Assembly: GCA_964019415.1 (NCBI GenBank)
Contig: OZ025890.1
Coordinates: forward strand, 4,805,951-4,869,950
Direction of reading: 5' to 3'
Length of the DNA stretch: 64,000 nt
Origin: Ianthella basta
Lineage: Eukaryota; Porifera; Demospongiae; Verongiida; Ianthellidae
The notes beneath the pieces are model-generated. The model saw only the letters and a list, made by a program, of their open reading frames with translations, did not search any database and was not told where the DNA came from. Shown here piece by piece: positions 1-11,180 of this stretch. Positions within the stretch are counted from its first letter, which is position 1; every line of letters begins with the position of its first letter. The translations under genes were made by a program, and so were the position numbers.

Positions 1-96
1 ATCACACTCAGATTTCCATGGGACATGTGCTTACTTTTTGGATGATGCGCTGATGTCCTGGGTCTTCCACTTTAACTTCCTCATCTGCACACACAC

Positions 97-112
97 ACAT
101 ACGCACACATGT

Positions 113-164
<52 letters not shown>
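97..164. repeat. (CA)n microsatellite
   Basis: An almost uninterrupted CA dinucleotide run with a few interruptions at its left end. Long His-Thr open frames across it are artefacts of the repeat. The rest of 1-577 shows no coding signal that I can recognise. Confidence 0.95.
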
Positions 165-170
<6 letters not shown>

Positions 171-577
171 AAGGGTGTAAACAACATTACTCATGTGGTA
201 ATAGCGTGCAAGCTACACAGACATACACACATCATTACTATACTGTACACGCTATATAGGCTATATACATCTCTTCTACTGGCTCTACTACTGGCCATTA
301 TTCTACTGACTTATACATCTCATCATACTCTTCTACTGCAGCTGACATGAGACATAGAAATAGCACGCAATTGGTACTCTTGCGCAACCTGATCACTTTC
401 AGGTCTGGCAAAATGGGACTAGCCAATAGGAATGACTGTTAAGAAAGAAGTGAAGCACCAATTTGGTGGCAGCACTGGCCAACAGATAAGCAGCACACAA
501 GCCTAAAGCATGAAATACCTCCTTCTCAGTTTCACTATGCACAGAACCCTCAATGGTGTCTTTTCTAGTAACACGAA

Positions 578-1210
578 TCAGCTACAACTGGTCCTTGACA
601 ACACACCCTGTTCTCCAGGCGAGGCCTGCCCATTCTTCTCTGCCGCACTGCTGCTCCCAGCCTCTCCAGGTGATGCACTGCGGTGTTCAGAATCTCCTTC
701 ACTGTTGTCCTCCTCCTGGCCATCCTTAAGCTTCTGAGCCTCCTCCACAAGCTGCTCAATCAATTGCTCTACAGGAAAGTGGTGTTACAAGCAACATAGA
801 ATAGAGTACTGTACACCAAATTACTGAATACATTCTGGGAACTTACTTTATCATTGCACTACAATTATTGCTTTTGTGTTTTAGGAATTAAGTGCACAGC
901 ACGCAATAACTGTTGCATGCCATTTCCCAGTCATGTACATACCTTCCACAATTTCCACTTCCTCCTCCACCTCCAAAACATGACTGTAGAAGAGTAGGGC
1001 ACCGCGGTCCTTCTCTATTGGATTGTCTAGGTAGCACAGCAGATCTTTGGCTGTTTCAGCTCCGTTTCGTTGCAACAAGTCGTCAAAGTGGTGCTCCTTC
1101 TTCAAGCCCAGTCCCTTTAGGACTCTTCCCTTCAGCCAAGCAATCCGGTAATCGTCGGCCATCCCGGGGTTCACTGCATCACCACCAGCTCCAGACTCAG
1201 GCTCAGACAA
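578..1210 (-). CDS. Small two-exon acidic protein, unknown function
   Basis: Exon 1 is 1210-943 with a GTATGT donor, and exon 2 is 768-578 after a CTGTAG acceptor. The join is in phase and gives 152 residues ending in TGA. Exon 1 encodes an acidic Gly-rich start, then a compact region with the motif IAWLKGRVLKGLGL followed by a Leu-rich helix and LLFYSHVLEVEEEVEIVE. Exon 2 encodes an acidic Ser/Glu/Gly-rich, probably disordered tail. The order 'short basic helix, hydrophobic helix, LLFY, acidic run' faintly resembles the extreme N terminus of axonemal dynein heavy chains, but I do not recognise the family with confidence. A donor-like GTGTGT near 610 means the gene might continue left of the window instead of stopping at 578. 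The exon junction is well supported; the function is not. Confidence 0.55.
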
Positions 1211-2064
1211 AGATTAATATAGCTATTCAACAGAGTAGCAAATTTGTTCTTTGCTACTTTATTGCACAAACGCTATGGACGCTGCAAAGGGTTCAAGCCT
1301 GAAATAGCCCGTCTCTGGGAGATGATTGCTATGACAACGGCGGGCTTTCGCAATGAACTAAAATGGCGCTCGTCGGCCCACCGTCTGTGTCAAACTAGTG
1401 ACGGTACCCAGATCCGCTTTCGGTGCATGTGGGTACGAGACTACTGTCAAACCATGTGAGCATGCATTGCAATCAATGTACCGGCATGACAGGCTTTCAA
1501 TGGTACATCTAGCTATGACTAGCTAATGTGCTTGTCATGGCAGCCAATCTCAACCGTCACTGTGGCTTGGTGTTGATAGTTTTTGGCTCTGAATTAACGT
1601 TAGCAGCATAAGGCAGTATTGCACAAGGCTTCATAAAGCAAATCTGACATCAGTAACAACTTGTTACTGTAAGCATATTTCAATTGCAGGCAAAATGATG
1701 GCCGCAGTGAGTGGTTCAATCGAATGCTGGAGAATATGCTCATGAGGTTGTTACAAACAAGCAAAGTCAATGGGACAACTTCCTTGACACATGTACATTT
1801 GTCTACACTGTACATCCATCCATGAGTCAGCCTGCCTTTTGCTATTTGAAATCATGTCTGGTCATAAAGCAATCTTGCTAATAGACATTGACATGGCCAA
1901 GAAAAGTGGTAAAAGGATGCTACTTTGGAGACCTGCAAATCAAGGAAGGCACGGCTGTAGCTAAAACAACACGGCACAAAAAGCAGCCTTACATGGGTTG
2001 ACAATGGCATCGCCACACTTTCGAAAGCAGAAAGGCAATCATCAAATCAACAAATCAACAACCG
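1211..2064. other. Non-coding stretch
   Basis: This holds the upstream region of the minus-strand gene at 578-1210 and unrecognised sequence leading into the decayed protease relic. Only short open frames without splice partners are present. Confidence 0.5.
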
Positions 2065-2760
2065 GCTTGGCTTACTGATGACATTATTGATACTGCTCAG
2101 AACACTCTGCAGGAGCGGTTTGGGGTGCCCTACTAGCAATCTACTGTGCAAGGGCAAGGTTGGAACATTGACATGGAGACTGAAGAATTTGTTCAAATAG
2201 CTACAACACCATGGAAAGAATCACTGGGCGACCATTAGCACCGTGTATGATAGTCTGTATTGTATAGCTACCATAGCTACATCCTGCAGCAGCAAATTGC
2301 TGCACTGCTACAAACAGAGGAGGAATCACACTGAGCTTCCTTAAGTGCCCAAGCAGATAATTGCAAATGGCAGTGACTGTGGAGACTGCATGCAGTACAC
2401 TAGGTAACAGCACTGTGTAATTTGGTGGTGATAACAGTCCCCCGAAAGCAGTCCCCCCGAACCCCGTTTTTGATCCCCTCTGTCAATCTCACGAACAAAT
2501 TGGCATTGCGTTGTCTCTCTATTGAATGACCTCATCAAATGTTTGCAGCATGGACAACTTTCAACGTTTCCAGTAGGGCAGACCAGGAGGAAGGTCACCA
2601 CTAAAGCTGGGCAATGTATACCAGTACACTGTATCTCCCCGTTGCATGCCTAGCATACGTAGATGGCATTGGCACTATACAATGTACCAGCTGTGGGGAG
2701 TGGTTTCACGTTTATGGGTAGTGTATCTCCTAGTTCTTCTAAGATCCTGGCTTCCATATT
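2065..2760 (+). pseudogene. Decayed Ulp1/C48-like protease domain with PHD-like tail
   Basis: No open frame survives, but switching frames gives ordered fragments in the right sequence. They are AWLTDDIIDTAQNTLQERFG (about 2069-2128), then EEFVQIA (about 2182), a VYDSLY-like piece (about 2246), NGSDCG (about 2365), and finally a GTIQCTSCGEWFHVY-like piece (about 2670-2715). VYDSLY and a Gln/Gly-Ser-Asp-Cys-Gly motif are hallmarks of Ulp1-type cysteine proteases. The last piece resembles the second half of a PHD zinc finger. This architecture is widespread in animals as repetitive, probably transposon-borne genes. Several stops (such as the TAG near 2134) and frameshifts make it a relic. The family call is from memory of motifs only. 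Confidence 0.5.
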
Positions 2761-3538
2761 CCAGATATCAGTGCATGAAGGATAGTTAGCTAATTGCATG
2801 AATGACATCCTTGATTTATCCATAGATACGTACTTGACCTGAAATTGAATATATCAAAGTTGAAAACGTCATAATCACTGCAACATACACCATGCATACA
2901 CATATACATGGGGACACTGTATCCTGCCTAAGCTGGGCCCTGGACCACTGTTGGCAGCAAATAGTGGTCCCTAGGTGGACCAATTAGGCTGCCAAAAACC
3001 ACCCCGGGTGATTTTGACCACTTCACTCCAGACAGTCTGTTTTCGGAAGGGAACCGATATTATAATATCTGGCTTCGTGACAACGTAACACAGTGTAACC
3101 TTCGGCTAAAAACCCTAGCCTATGTGTTTTGTAGTGTGTGTATAATGACTAGATTGGTTTAGACTTATATTTTTTCAAATTCTGATATAATTATAATTAA
3201 TAAAGTCACACATGCGCACTGCCCGATGCAAGTCAAATTTCAATAGAAATTTAAGGGTGAGGGGGGGAGTGATCGCCAGTCAGCCGTGACATGTCAATAA
3301 GTGCGATGATGGATATATGTGAGTCAGTTAATATCACACAGCTGGGCCTCAGCACGAATGAGGTCCAGTGGGCATGATAGCTATGCCGATCTTGGGGCAC
3401 GGAGACAGGTCACTGCTGAGTTCAGCAAGCTGAATGACAGTCTGCATCTGATGAAGCTGAGGGCACTGCTGTACGATTGTCCGTGTTTCTCAGAGATGAG
3501 ACCTGCAAGCCTCTTGAGCTTATATACCACTGCAGGGG

Positions 3539-3890
3539 CGTAGGAATGCAGATTAGATGGGGGCACACGAGTGTCGTGTGATCTAAGTTTGCATAAAATT
3601 ATGGAAAGAAAATGGCTGCCACTAGTGTCTACTGAAATACAATCTAAGGCCAGTTAGGCAAACGAAGCTGATTAATGGTGTAGCCAGTGACTGATACAGC
3701 TGTAGATATTTCTTTCACTATAGGGGAGCCCCCTAACTGAGGAATGGGGCTGGGCAGAGACTTTCCTTCTTTAGAGCTATCTAAAGGAGACTTCTGAAGG
3801 GGGGGGGGAGGAGGGGGCACAATGTAAAGGAGACGTTTGAAGGGGGGCACGTGCCCCTGGTGCCCCCTTGCTTCCTACGCCTATGCCGGG
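3539..3890. mobile_element. MITE-like repeat with GGGGCGTAGGAA ends
   Basis: The left end GGGGCGTAGGAA (3535-3546) is mirrored by TTCCTACGCC near 3870-3880. The interior is non-coding with a G-rich stretch (3800-3845). GGGGCGTAG-type ends are common in hAT-like non-autonomous elements. I could not find a convincing target duplication, so the limits are approximate. The flanking DNA from 2761 to 3534 and 3891 to 4128 has no recognisable gene. Confidence 0.4.
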
Positions 3891-5088
3891 CACTGATAGC
3901 ACCATAGGTTATTTAAACCGTTTGTCCAGTCTTTGTATCACGTGTTCACCTTTGAGTAAGGCATAGATTTGATGGACAACGTAACCTACGTCCTATCCCG
4001 GTTACGTAGTCTATAGAATCTATGAGTAAGGTGTTTGCTGTGCTGTGTGTTTGCTGCACACTAGGTGCCTTTTGGTCTTGCTACTAGGCAATTGGTATGC
4101 TACTTGCTAAATATTGCTACTTGGCAAATGCTATTGGTGGACTAGAGGTAGGGTCCTTGATCTTTCTGATTGTGTGGGAGCGACAGCCAAGCTTTGGAGT
4201 CATTGTTGCTATTCCAGCCATCTTTGGTCTCTGCTATGGACTCAGTGCTACAGTAGCACTAGGTAAGTGTCGGCATTTATGTGTTTTGTCTGATCATTGC
4301 AATAGATGACATGCAAAAGGGATGGTGTGGTAGGATGAGGCACATGCTATGGTGTTTAAACGGAGATACGATTTTCCTGAGCACTCATGTAGCTAACAGA
4401 ATTAAGGCATGCTGCACGAGTGATGTTATGCAATTACAGTACTTTCTATTTTGCGGACGGTCCACATGGACGGCGGAGGGGTATGTGGATGTGGACAGTG
4501 AGCGAATGGTATGCAGACAGTAGATGTTGGTGTCATCTGCTTAAGATGCCTCTGAATCAGGTACTGGTGTAACATCTCTGGACTCTTGGTCTGTTTCAGC
4601 CGCACTTATTTCCCACCTGCCATACTTTCTCCCCTCCCTTGTTTTTGCTCTAAAGCAGCCGTTGTCTGCTAGCCCACTTGGTCTGACTGCCTTCTTCCTG
4701 TACTGTCTGACTTGCTTTTAGTGTCACTACTTTCCAAAACCTCACTATCAGCTCATTTTCAACGTCTGCAATTTAGGAGTTAAAGGTCACCTGACAGGCA
4801 TCAGCACACGAGGCAACGTCACCCATGGAGTATGACTTGTTAGCTGAGGACTTCAGGCTACCGCCGCGCCTTACTGCTGCTGGACTACAGAAGAAGATTG
4901 TATCGAAACCGCGTCTAAAGTTCGTTTGAGGTATCGCTCTCCCATGGGATAGTACTTTAACAGCCTAGCAGCCGTCCAGGAGTTCATTGCTAACTGAGAA
5001 CTGACAGATATTGATAGTGACGCTGGTGCTCCATCTATTTTGATAATGTGGTAGAGGCTCATGCTACATTGTCTAGCAGGTTTCTGAG

Positions 5089-5228
5089 GCGTTGATGAGC
5101 ATTCACGTAGCTAAAAAGGAAAGTTCAAGTAAAACGTTTCGACCACGAGGGTCTTCATCAGTTACAAAACTGCTATGGTACTTGAACTTTCCTTTTTAGC
5201 TACGTGAATGCTCATCAACGCCTCATAA
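5089..5228. repeat. Foldback with hammerhead-like loop
   Basis: A roughly 45-bp arm (5089-5133) is repeated inverted at 5185-5228. The loop, read on the minus strand, contains CTGATGA, a short GACC/GGTC hairpin and GAAAC. The copy lies in intron 2 of the broken gene U1. Confidence 0.75.
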
Positions 5229-5417
5229 ACCATCTATTTTGTCAATGGACGAGTATTATCCTGAGCCAAGGAAGGGGCTACATATACAGGTTATTCTGGA
5301 AGAATCCACGACTGAAGACCAGCTATATAGAAGTGCCAGAGAGCTGCATCTTCTTTGATCACTGAATTTTCCTTGTCTTCGTCAGCAATTACCTTTCGAA
5401 CCATTAATTAGTCAAGT

Positions 5418-6029
5418 CAAGAGTAGATAAGAGATGAGAGTATGCAACCGCGTATCCCTGCGTGTATAACAGCATTTTTCTAAAATGATGTAGCAACACA
5501 TCACACGTGGGCATGGTAACGCTACTTAATATTCTGATGTAATGGATGAATACCATTAACTCGATCATCCAGTCTGTACGTACTCGGCATCAATTGCGCA
5601 GCTCTTTGGTTTGTTAGTCGGGAGTTTCAACGATCTCCAGAACCACCTGGTTGATGCCAGTCTCTTCAGTGGATAGATCGAGCCTAGAACTTAATGCATA
5701 GCCACCGTGAAACTCCGAGGAGAGTGCTGCGGAGCCGTGGATGGCAGAGCTGTGACCCAAATCAACTCTTGCTGTTCTGGTCCTTCCTCGCGGGCGCTGC
5801 AGAGGTGTCCTGGACATTGTTGCAACTCCCGAACTACCAACAGAAGGGCTCGCAATCAATGCCGAGTACATACAGACTGGCAGATCGAGTTAATAGTATT
5901 CATCCATTACATCAGAATATTAAGTAGCGTTACCATGCCCACGTGTGATGTGTTGCTGCGTCATTTTAGAAAAATGCTGTTGCGGGTGGGTGTACGCGGT
6001 TGCACACTCTCATCTCTTATCTACTCTTG
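5418..6029. mobile_element. 612-bp foldback element with ~228-bp arms
   Basis: The left arm at 5418-5647 is repeated inverted at 5804-6029 with scattered mismatches and small indels. The outermost paired sequence is CAAGAGTAGATAAGAGATGA. The spacer (5648-5803) is unrelated between arms and has no recognisable gene. The long arms and short unique centre fit a non-autonomous foldback-type DNA element inserted in intron 2 of U1. Confidence 0.8.
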
Positions 6030-6574
6030 GTTGAGTAAAACTTGGTCCAATGGAGTTTGTCAATATCATGATTCCACTCTTTTCTTTCTTCTATAACTCA
6101 CGCAAGCTAATACCGACTGATGCAAAGGTTTGGGAAAGTGACTTAGACCCATAGCTCTACCTGCACCAACAATTGTGCAGGTTTGATTTTGTCACTTTAG
6201 CCGTACCTACTACCTTAATTTTACAATATGTCAAAGCCAACACATCCTGTACACTGCATGCATGTTTCTGTCATGTCCTACACTTGCAGCCTACAGTGGT
6301 ACTGCTCCTGGAGATAGTGTAATTGGATATAGCACACTTATTGCAGAACAAACAGGTTCAACTGTTGTCCTGTTTTTTATATCAGAGGTCATCTCGGCAG
6401 AAGCAAATCTCTTTGTAATACTGGTTATCACCATCTTAGCAGTGCCACTGTTTACTATAGCTGACGTACACTATGGGTCTGGAACCAGCAAGAACATTTG
6501 TGGCAAAAAGAAGGTGGCAGTAGTGGAGAATGGAAACATCCAGAGTGGGCCTGTTAACGGCAGCAAGGAGAATG

Positions 6575-6866
6575 TGTAGCCGAGGAGTGCGTACTGGCAT
6601 GCAAAACCAAGGAGGAAACACTTCTACCCGGCTACTACGGAGCACAACTTAGGTTAGACACTGAATCAATAACAAGATGGCTCTCTGAGCCACTACAAAC
6701 AGCACATTATATACCAAAAGGGTGATACAGGAAACTGAGATAAAAAGGTGACAATTACACAAGAGATCGTGACCTATTACAACAAAACACTTGTAAACAG
6801 GGTGGTCATGAGGACTACAGACAGGTAAGCTAAGGTAAGGTCACATGCATGTCACAGTACGCTACA
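6575..6866 (-). repeat. 3' LTR of the retrotransposon
   Basis: This 292-bp direct repeat matches 10889-11180 with no difference that I could see. It begins TGTAGC and ends GCTACA, so the ends are perfect short inverted repeats. It lies downstream of pol on the minus strand, hence the 3' LTR. Confidence 0.95.
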
Positions 6867-6880
6867 GGTGCTCCCCCCCA
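6867..6880 (-). other. Polypurine tract of the retrotransposon
   Basis: Read on the minus strand this is TGGGGGGGAGCACC, directly abutting the 3' LTR. The position and purine run fit the plus-strand primer site of an LTR element. Confidence 0.75.
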
Positions 6881-6916
6881 GTGAACGACTAGGGAGCGGT
6901 AAAACAGAGAATGTCT

Positions 6917-9900
6917 TTAATATGTCAAGCGGTCTGGCCAGTGGACTCGTCGTCCAGACCTTGTAGTGCGAACTTGCTGTGCTGGTTCAGTAGCTACCGA
7001 ATCGGGTTGAACAGGTGCTGTTTGTGCTGGTGTGCAAGGGAAGGTGTTGTCAATGTGGGCTGGTTTGAGCCGGTCCAGTGAAACAGTCTGTGTCTGTCCC
7101 TTGATGTCTAAGGTGAAGAATTTGGCACTTCGTTCCAGTACAGGGAATGGGCCATCGTAAGGTGGCTGTAGTGCCTTGCGAACAGCATCCCGCCGTACAA
7201 AGACATGGGAGGTAGACTGAAGCTCTGGGCTGATGAAGCTTGATCTGTGTGAGTGTGGCTGCGATGGCATGGGCCGTAGCTTGCTCATGATGGCTTTGAG
7301 GCGGGATACATAGGAAGTAGGGTCCATGGTGGTAGTATCCACAGATGGAGAGAAGAAGGACCCTGGGAGACGAAGTGTTGTACCATAAACAAGGTCTGCG
7401 CTGGTACAGGTGATGTCTTCCTTGAAGGCAGTGTGTATCCCGAGAAGGACTACTGGGAGAGCATCCAGCCAGTTGAAAGTGGGTGAATGGGCCATCAGGG
7501 CTGCTTTGAGCTGTCGATGGAAGCGTTCAACTAGGCCGTTAGCCGAGGGGTGGTAGGCAGTGGTGCGGATCCCGTGGGAACCCAGCCACCGAGTGAGTTG
7601 ACGGAAGAGGTCGGATTCAAACTGGCTTCCACGGTCCGTAGTGATAGTTGATGGCACCCCAAAACGGGCTACCCATCCTAGTAGAAAAGTGTGGGCTACG
7701 GTGTCAGCGGTGATATTTGGGAGGGGCAGTGCTTCTGCCCAGCGAGTGAACCTGTCGACACAAGTGAGCAGGTACGTGTAGCCTCTTTGTGGTGGCAGTG
7801 GTCCAACCAAATCAATGTGTACATGGTCAAAACGGCTGTCAGGGGTTTTGAAAGTGGACACTGGAGTGGTTGTATGTCGATGGATCTTGGATCGCTGACA
7901 TTGTAGACATGAGCGTGCCCATTGTCGTACATCAGCATTCATGCCAGGCCACACAAAACGACTGGCAATGAGGCGTTGTGTTGCCCTGATGCCAGGATGA
8001 GAGAGGTTGTGGAGGCTGTCAAACACGCTTCGCCGGAACTGCTGTGGTACATAGGGTCGAGGTGTTCCCGTGGACACGTCACATTGCAGGGTGGCGTCTG
8101 TGGTGGGGGCAGGTAACTCCTGGAGCTGTAAGGAGTCATGGTGTGGGATACCTTGACGCTGGGCCTCGGCCATGGCCTTGAAGTCGATGCCAGGGATAGG
8201 CAGTGTGTGGACCGCATCAACCTCAATGCGTGAGAGGGCATCTGCAGCCAAGTTGGCTGACCCCTTTATGTAGCAGATGTCAGAGGTGAATTGTCCAATG
8301 AAGTCAAGGTGGCGGATCTGCCTTGGGGATTGGTGCCTGGGCTTGGTGGAGAAAGCAAAGATCAGGGGTTTGTGATCCGTGATGATGTGGAAAGGTCTAC
8401 CTTCAACAAAGTGTCGGAAATGTTTGATTGCAAGGTAGATGGCAAGTAACTCACGGTCGAATGTACTATACCTGGTCTCTGCTGGGCGCAGCTTTCTGGA
8501 GAAATAGGCGATGGGACTCCAGATGGAGTCAATGCACTGCTGTAAGACTGCTCCGACAGCCACATCAGAGGCGTCTGTAATAATGCAGGTTGGTGCATCT
8601 GATTGAGGGTGGCACAGCATTGATGCATTGGACAAAGCCTCTTTAATGGCGTTGAAGGCTTCTGTGGCTGAACGGGTCCACTCCAGGGTGGCGTTCTTGG
8701 GTGCCTTGTCAGACAATAGGGCGTGCAGTGGGTGAAGAATGCGAGCACACCCTGGGATGAACCTGTGATAGAAATTGATAAGACCCAAAAACCGCCTTAA
8801 CTCACGTTGAGTTGTGGGCTGTGGGTAGCCACGAACAGCCTGGACCTTGTCCTTCAGTGGATGAATACCATCTTTGTCAACCAGATGGCCGAGGAATTCC
8901 AAGGTAGGTTCACCGAGGACGCATTTGGCAGGGTTGATTTGAATGCCGTGATCCTGTAGCCGGGTGAACACTTGTCGTAGATGTGAATGGTGTTCCTCTG
9001 CATCTTTGCTGGCAATTAGGATGTCATCCAAGTAGGCATAGCTGAACGGCAACCCATGGAGGACCTGGTCCATGAAACGCTGGAAGGTTTGGGCTGCGTT
9101 GCGCAGCCCAAAAGGCATGCGAACAAACTCAAACAAACCAAAGGGGGTAACAACCGCAGTTTTTGGGATGTCTGAGGGTTCCACAGGGATGTGGTAGTAC
9201 GCTTTCACCAGGTCAATCTTGCTGAAGATCATGGAGCCACGTAGGGAGGATGAAAAATCCTGAATGTGTGGCACAGGGTAATGGTCAGGGACCGTGGTGT
9301 GGTTGAGTGCCCGGTAGTCGCCACAGGGGCGCCACTGTCCCGGTGTCTTCTTGGGCACCATATGAAGGGGTGAAGCCCAGCTGCTAGCAGAGGGTCGAAT
9401 GATGCCTGAGGCGAGCAACTGGTCAAACTCAGAACGGGCTACCTTAAGACGTTCTGGAGGCAACCTGCGAGGACGTGCAGCTACTGGAGGTCCTTCGGTG
9501 GTGATGTGGTGAGTCACCTGGTGCTTGACTGGTTGATCCGGGGGAGGTGGATGGACGAGTGTGGGAAACTCGTTGAGTAGGGCTGAGAAGGGGTTGCTAG
9601 AGGGTGGGCGCGGAACAGAGGGGCTAGGAGAGGTGGTGTGGGTAGTAATGCCGTTGATTCTCAGTTGAGTGAGGTTGTCGACCAAACGGCTACCTGTGAT
9701 ATCCACCATGAGGTTGAAGTGCCCCAAAACATCTGCACCTAGGATGGGATGACGCACCTCAGCGACGATAAATGTCCAGTTGAAAGGGCGTCTGAGTCCT
9801 AGGTTCAAGACAAGGGTCCGCGTGCCGAAAGTCGCAATGGGGGACTGGTTGGCTGCTTGTAGAGCAGGTCCGGGAGTTGAAGGGGTGCAAACACGACGGG

Positions 9901-10063
9901 AGGGGGGTAAAACACTCACCTCTGCACCCGTATCAACTAGGAACTTTAGGCCTGTAGTGCGATCGGAGACAAAAAATAGGCGACTTGGTGTTTGGCCAGA
10001 GGTGCTTGTCGCCATTAGCACTTGGCCTGGGTGTTTCCCGTCCACGAACAGGGGGAAGTACAC
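6917..10063 (-). CDS. pol: Pol polyprotein (protease-RT-RNase H-integrase)
   Basis: An intact frame of about 1048 codons. The aspartic protease has DTGA at residues 44-47. The reverse transcriptase region contains [15 protein letters not shown] and the catalytic YLDD at 344-347. RNase H follows with [15 protein letters not shown]. The integrase has an HHCC zinc region (LSHPG ... CLQCQ) and a DD35E core: D751 in HIDLVGP, D810 in TTDRG and E846 in LVERFH, with exactly 35 residues between the last two. There is no ATG at the 5' end of this frame; the first listed codon is GTG. It overlaps gag by 49 nt in the -1 frame, so it is most likely made as a Gag-Pol fusion by ribosomal frameshifting. All catalytic residues are present and no stop interrupts the frame, consistent with a recent, possibly active copy. 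Confidence 0.93.
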   Translation of the reverse strand: MYFPLFVDGKHPGQVLMATSTSGQTPSRLFFVSDRTTGLKFLVDTGAEVSVLPPSRRVCTPSTPGPALQAANQSPIATFGTRTLVLNLGLRRPFNWTFIVAEVRHPILGADVLGHFNLMVDITGSRLVDNLTQLRINGITTHTTSPSPSVPRPPSSNPFSALLNEFPTLVHPPPPDQPVKHQVTHHITTEGPPVAARPRRLPPERLKVARSEFDQLLASGIIRPSASSWASPLHMVPKKTPGQWRPCGDYRALNHTTVPDHYPVPHIQDFSSSLRGSMIFSKIDLVKAYYHIPVEPSDIPKTAVVTPFGLFEFVRMPFGLRNAAQTFQRFMDQVLHGLPFSYAYLDDILIASKDAEEHHSHLRQVFTRLQDHGIQINPAKCVLGEPTLEFLGHLVDKDGIHPLKDKVQAVRGYPQPTTQRELRRFLGLINFYHRFIPGCARILHPLHALLSDKAPKNATLEWTRSATEAFNAIKEALSNASMLCHPQSDAPTCIITDASDVAVGAVLQQCIDSIWSPIAYFSRKLRPAETRYSTFDRELLAIYLAIKHFRHFVEGRPFHIITDHKPLIFAFSTKPRHQSPRQIRHLDFIGQFTSDICYIKGSANLAADALSRIEVDAVHTLPIPGIDFKAMAEAQRQGIPHHDSLQLQELPAPTTDATLQCDVSTGTPRPYVPQQFRRSVFDSLHNLSHPGIRATQRLIASRFVWPGMNADVRQWARSCLQCQRSKIHRHTTTPVSTFKTPDSRFDHVHIDLVGPLPPQRGYTYLLTCVDRFTRWAEALPLPNITADTVAHTFLLGWVARFGVPSTITTDRGSQFESDLFRQLTRWLGSHGIRTTAYHPSANGLVERFHRQLKAALMAHSPTFNWLDALPVVLLGIHTAFKEDITCTSADLVYGTTLRLPGSFFSPSVDTTTMDPTSYVSRLKAIMSKLRPMPSQPHSHRSSFISPELQSTSHVFVRRDAVRKALQPPYDGPFPVLERSAKFFTLDIKGQTQTVSLDRLKPAHIDNTFPCTPAQTAPVQPDSVATEPAQQVRTTRSGRRVHWPDRLTY

Positions 10064-10845
10064 TTAGTGGCCCTTTCACCAAAGCGTTGGTGGTACCAGC
10101 ACAAACCAGCTGCTGGAGAATTGTCCCGAGAGGGACTGTTGTGCCGAGATCGGGAACGAGATCTGGAACGTTGGGCAGTGGGTGGCTGGGACACCTGGAG
10201 GGAGTTGATGAGCCGGCGTAATTCCGCTACCTCCTCCCTAAGTTGGGCGACCTCGGGGTTGGGAGGGGGTGGAGGGGTGGCGACTGAAGACACAGTGGGC
10301 ACTGCCACTTCCATAATCTTGTCGGCCATAGCTGCTAGGTTGTCGATGGATAAGTTTTCCCCTGTCGGAGCTAGTACCATCCGTACATTGCTAGGGAGGC
10401 GTTGCAGGAAGAGTTCCCTGAGCAAAGAATTGTCGGATGGGTTAGCCGGAGCAGAATCTCCCATCAGTTGCTGCATTCTGCGGAGCAATTGGGTTGGTTT
10501 GCGGTCTCCAAGCTGTTCAGAATGGAACAGGAGTTGCAGGCGTCGTTGGGCCGAAGCGGCAGTGCGTTGTATGAGCTGGGCCTTTAGGGTATCGTAGGGT
10601 GTAGCTTCCGGTGGGTTGAGGATAAGGTCGCGTACCTCCGTGGCAAATTCGGGTGAAAGCGAGGCGATAACGTGGTCGAACCGAGTCTTTTGGCTAGTGA
10701 TGGACCTGGTAGTGAATTGAGCCTCAACCTGGGCGAACCAAAGGCGCGGGTCAGCCGGCCAGAACGGCGGTATCTTGAGAGCTACGGCTGACACCGTGGC
10801 AGGCGGTGAGACGGGTGGGGAGTGTTCTGGAGCGTCTTCCGACAT
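10015..10845 (-). CDS. gag: Gag protein (DUF7041-type) with zinc knuckle
   Basis: A 276-residue frame with an ATG start. The region from about residue 24 ([20 protein letters not shown]) is typical of DUF7041, a capsid-like domain found in many metazoan Ty3/gypsy elements. A Pro-rich linker near residue 195, a short heptad-like helix, an Arg-Ser repeat ([19 protein letters not shown]) and a Cys/His cluster (CWYHQRFG...C...C) follow; the last is a CHCC-type zinc knuckle with unusual spacing. The protein should assemble the cytoplasmic particle and bind genomic RNA. The reading frame runs into the slippery site near its 3' end, where a fraction of ribosomes would move to pol. Confidence 0.9.
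   Translation of the reverse strand: MSEDAPEHSPPVSPPATVSAVALKIPPFWPADPRLWFAQVEAQFTTRSITSQKTRFDHVIASLSPEFATEVRDLILNPPEATPYDTLKAQLIQRTAASAQRRLQLLFHSEQLGDRKPTQLLRRMQQLMGDSAPANPSDNSLLRELFLQRLPSNVRMVLAPTGENLSIDNLAAMADKIMEVAVPTVSSVATPPPPPNPEVAQLREEVAELRRLINSLQVSQPPTAQRSRSRSRSRHNSPSRDNSPAAGLCWYHQRFGERATKCTSPCSWTGNTQAKC
10033..10039 (-). promoter_or_regulatory. -1 ribosomal frameshift heptamer GGGAAAC
   Basis: In the gag frame the codons read ACG GGA AAC, so the heptamer fits the X XXY YYZ slip geometry. After a -1 slip the ribosome reads GGG AAA CAC, which is the pol frame. Only seven gag codons remain before the gag stop. The same heptamer is used at a known retroviral gag-pro junction. Confidence 0.8.
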
Positions 10846-10869
10846 CGCGAAGGGGTGCGGCTGTGAAAA

Positions 10870-10887
10870 TTGACGTTCGGGTCACCA
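10870..10887 (-). other. Primer-binding site, tRNA-Trp-like
   Basis: One base inside the 5' LTR, the minus strand reads TGGTGACCCGAACGTCAA. TGG is the complement of the tRNA CCA end, and TGGTGACCC matches the start of the tRNA-Trp-primed site known from avian retroviruses. The exact host tRNA is inferred. Confidence 0.75.
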
Positions 10888-10888
10888 A

Positions 10889-11180
10889 TGTAGCCGAGGA
10901 GTGCGTACTGGCATGCAAAACCAAGGAGGAAACACTTCTACCCGGCTACTACGGAGCACAACTTAGGTTAGACACTGAATCAATAACAAGATGGCTCTCT
11001 GAGCCACTACAAACAGCACATTATATACCAAAAGGGTGATACAGGAAACTGAGATAAAAAGGTGACAATTACACAAGAGATCGTGACCTATTACAACAAA
11101 ACACTTGTAAACAGGGTGGTCATGAGGACTACAGACAGGTAAGCTAAGGTAAGGTCACATGCATGTCACAGTACGCTACA
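10889..11180 (-). repeat. 5' LTR of the retrotransposon
   Basis: This 292-bp copy matches 6575-6866 and lies upstream of gag on the minus strand. It should carry the element promoter; no individual promoter motif is clear to me. Confidence 0.95.

Larger units (their letters stand above)
6575..11180 (-). mobile_element. Complete Ty3/gypsy LTR retrotransposon
   Basis: The element is 4606 bp, oriented on the minus strand, with 292-bp LTRs at both ends, a primer-binding site, gag, an overlapping pol in the -1 frame, and a polypurine tract. The pol order is protease, reverse transcriptase, RNase H, integrase, which is the Ty3/gypsy (Metaviridae-type) order. No env-like reading frame is present. 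AATG occurs just before the left LTR (6571-6574) and just after the right one (11181-11184), a 4-bp target duplication. By eye the two LTRs have no difference, so the insertion looks very young and the copy may be active. It inserted at the exon 3/intron junction of U1. Confidence 0.95.

Noticed and set aside
10022..10597. Plus-strand 191-codon frame
   Set aside because: It is the complement of gag and has no recognisable domain.
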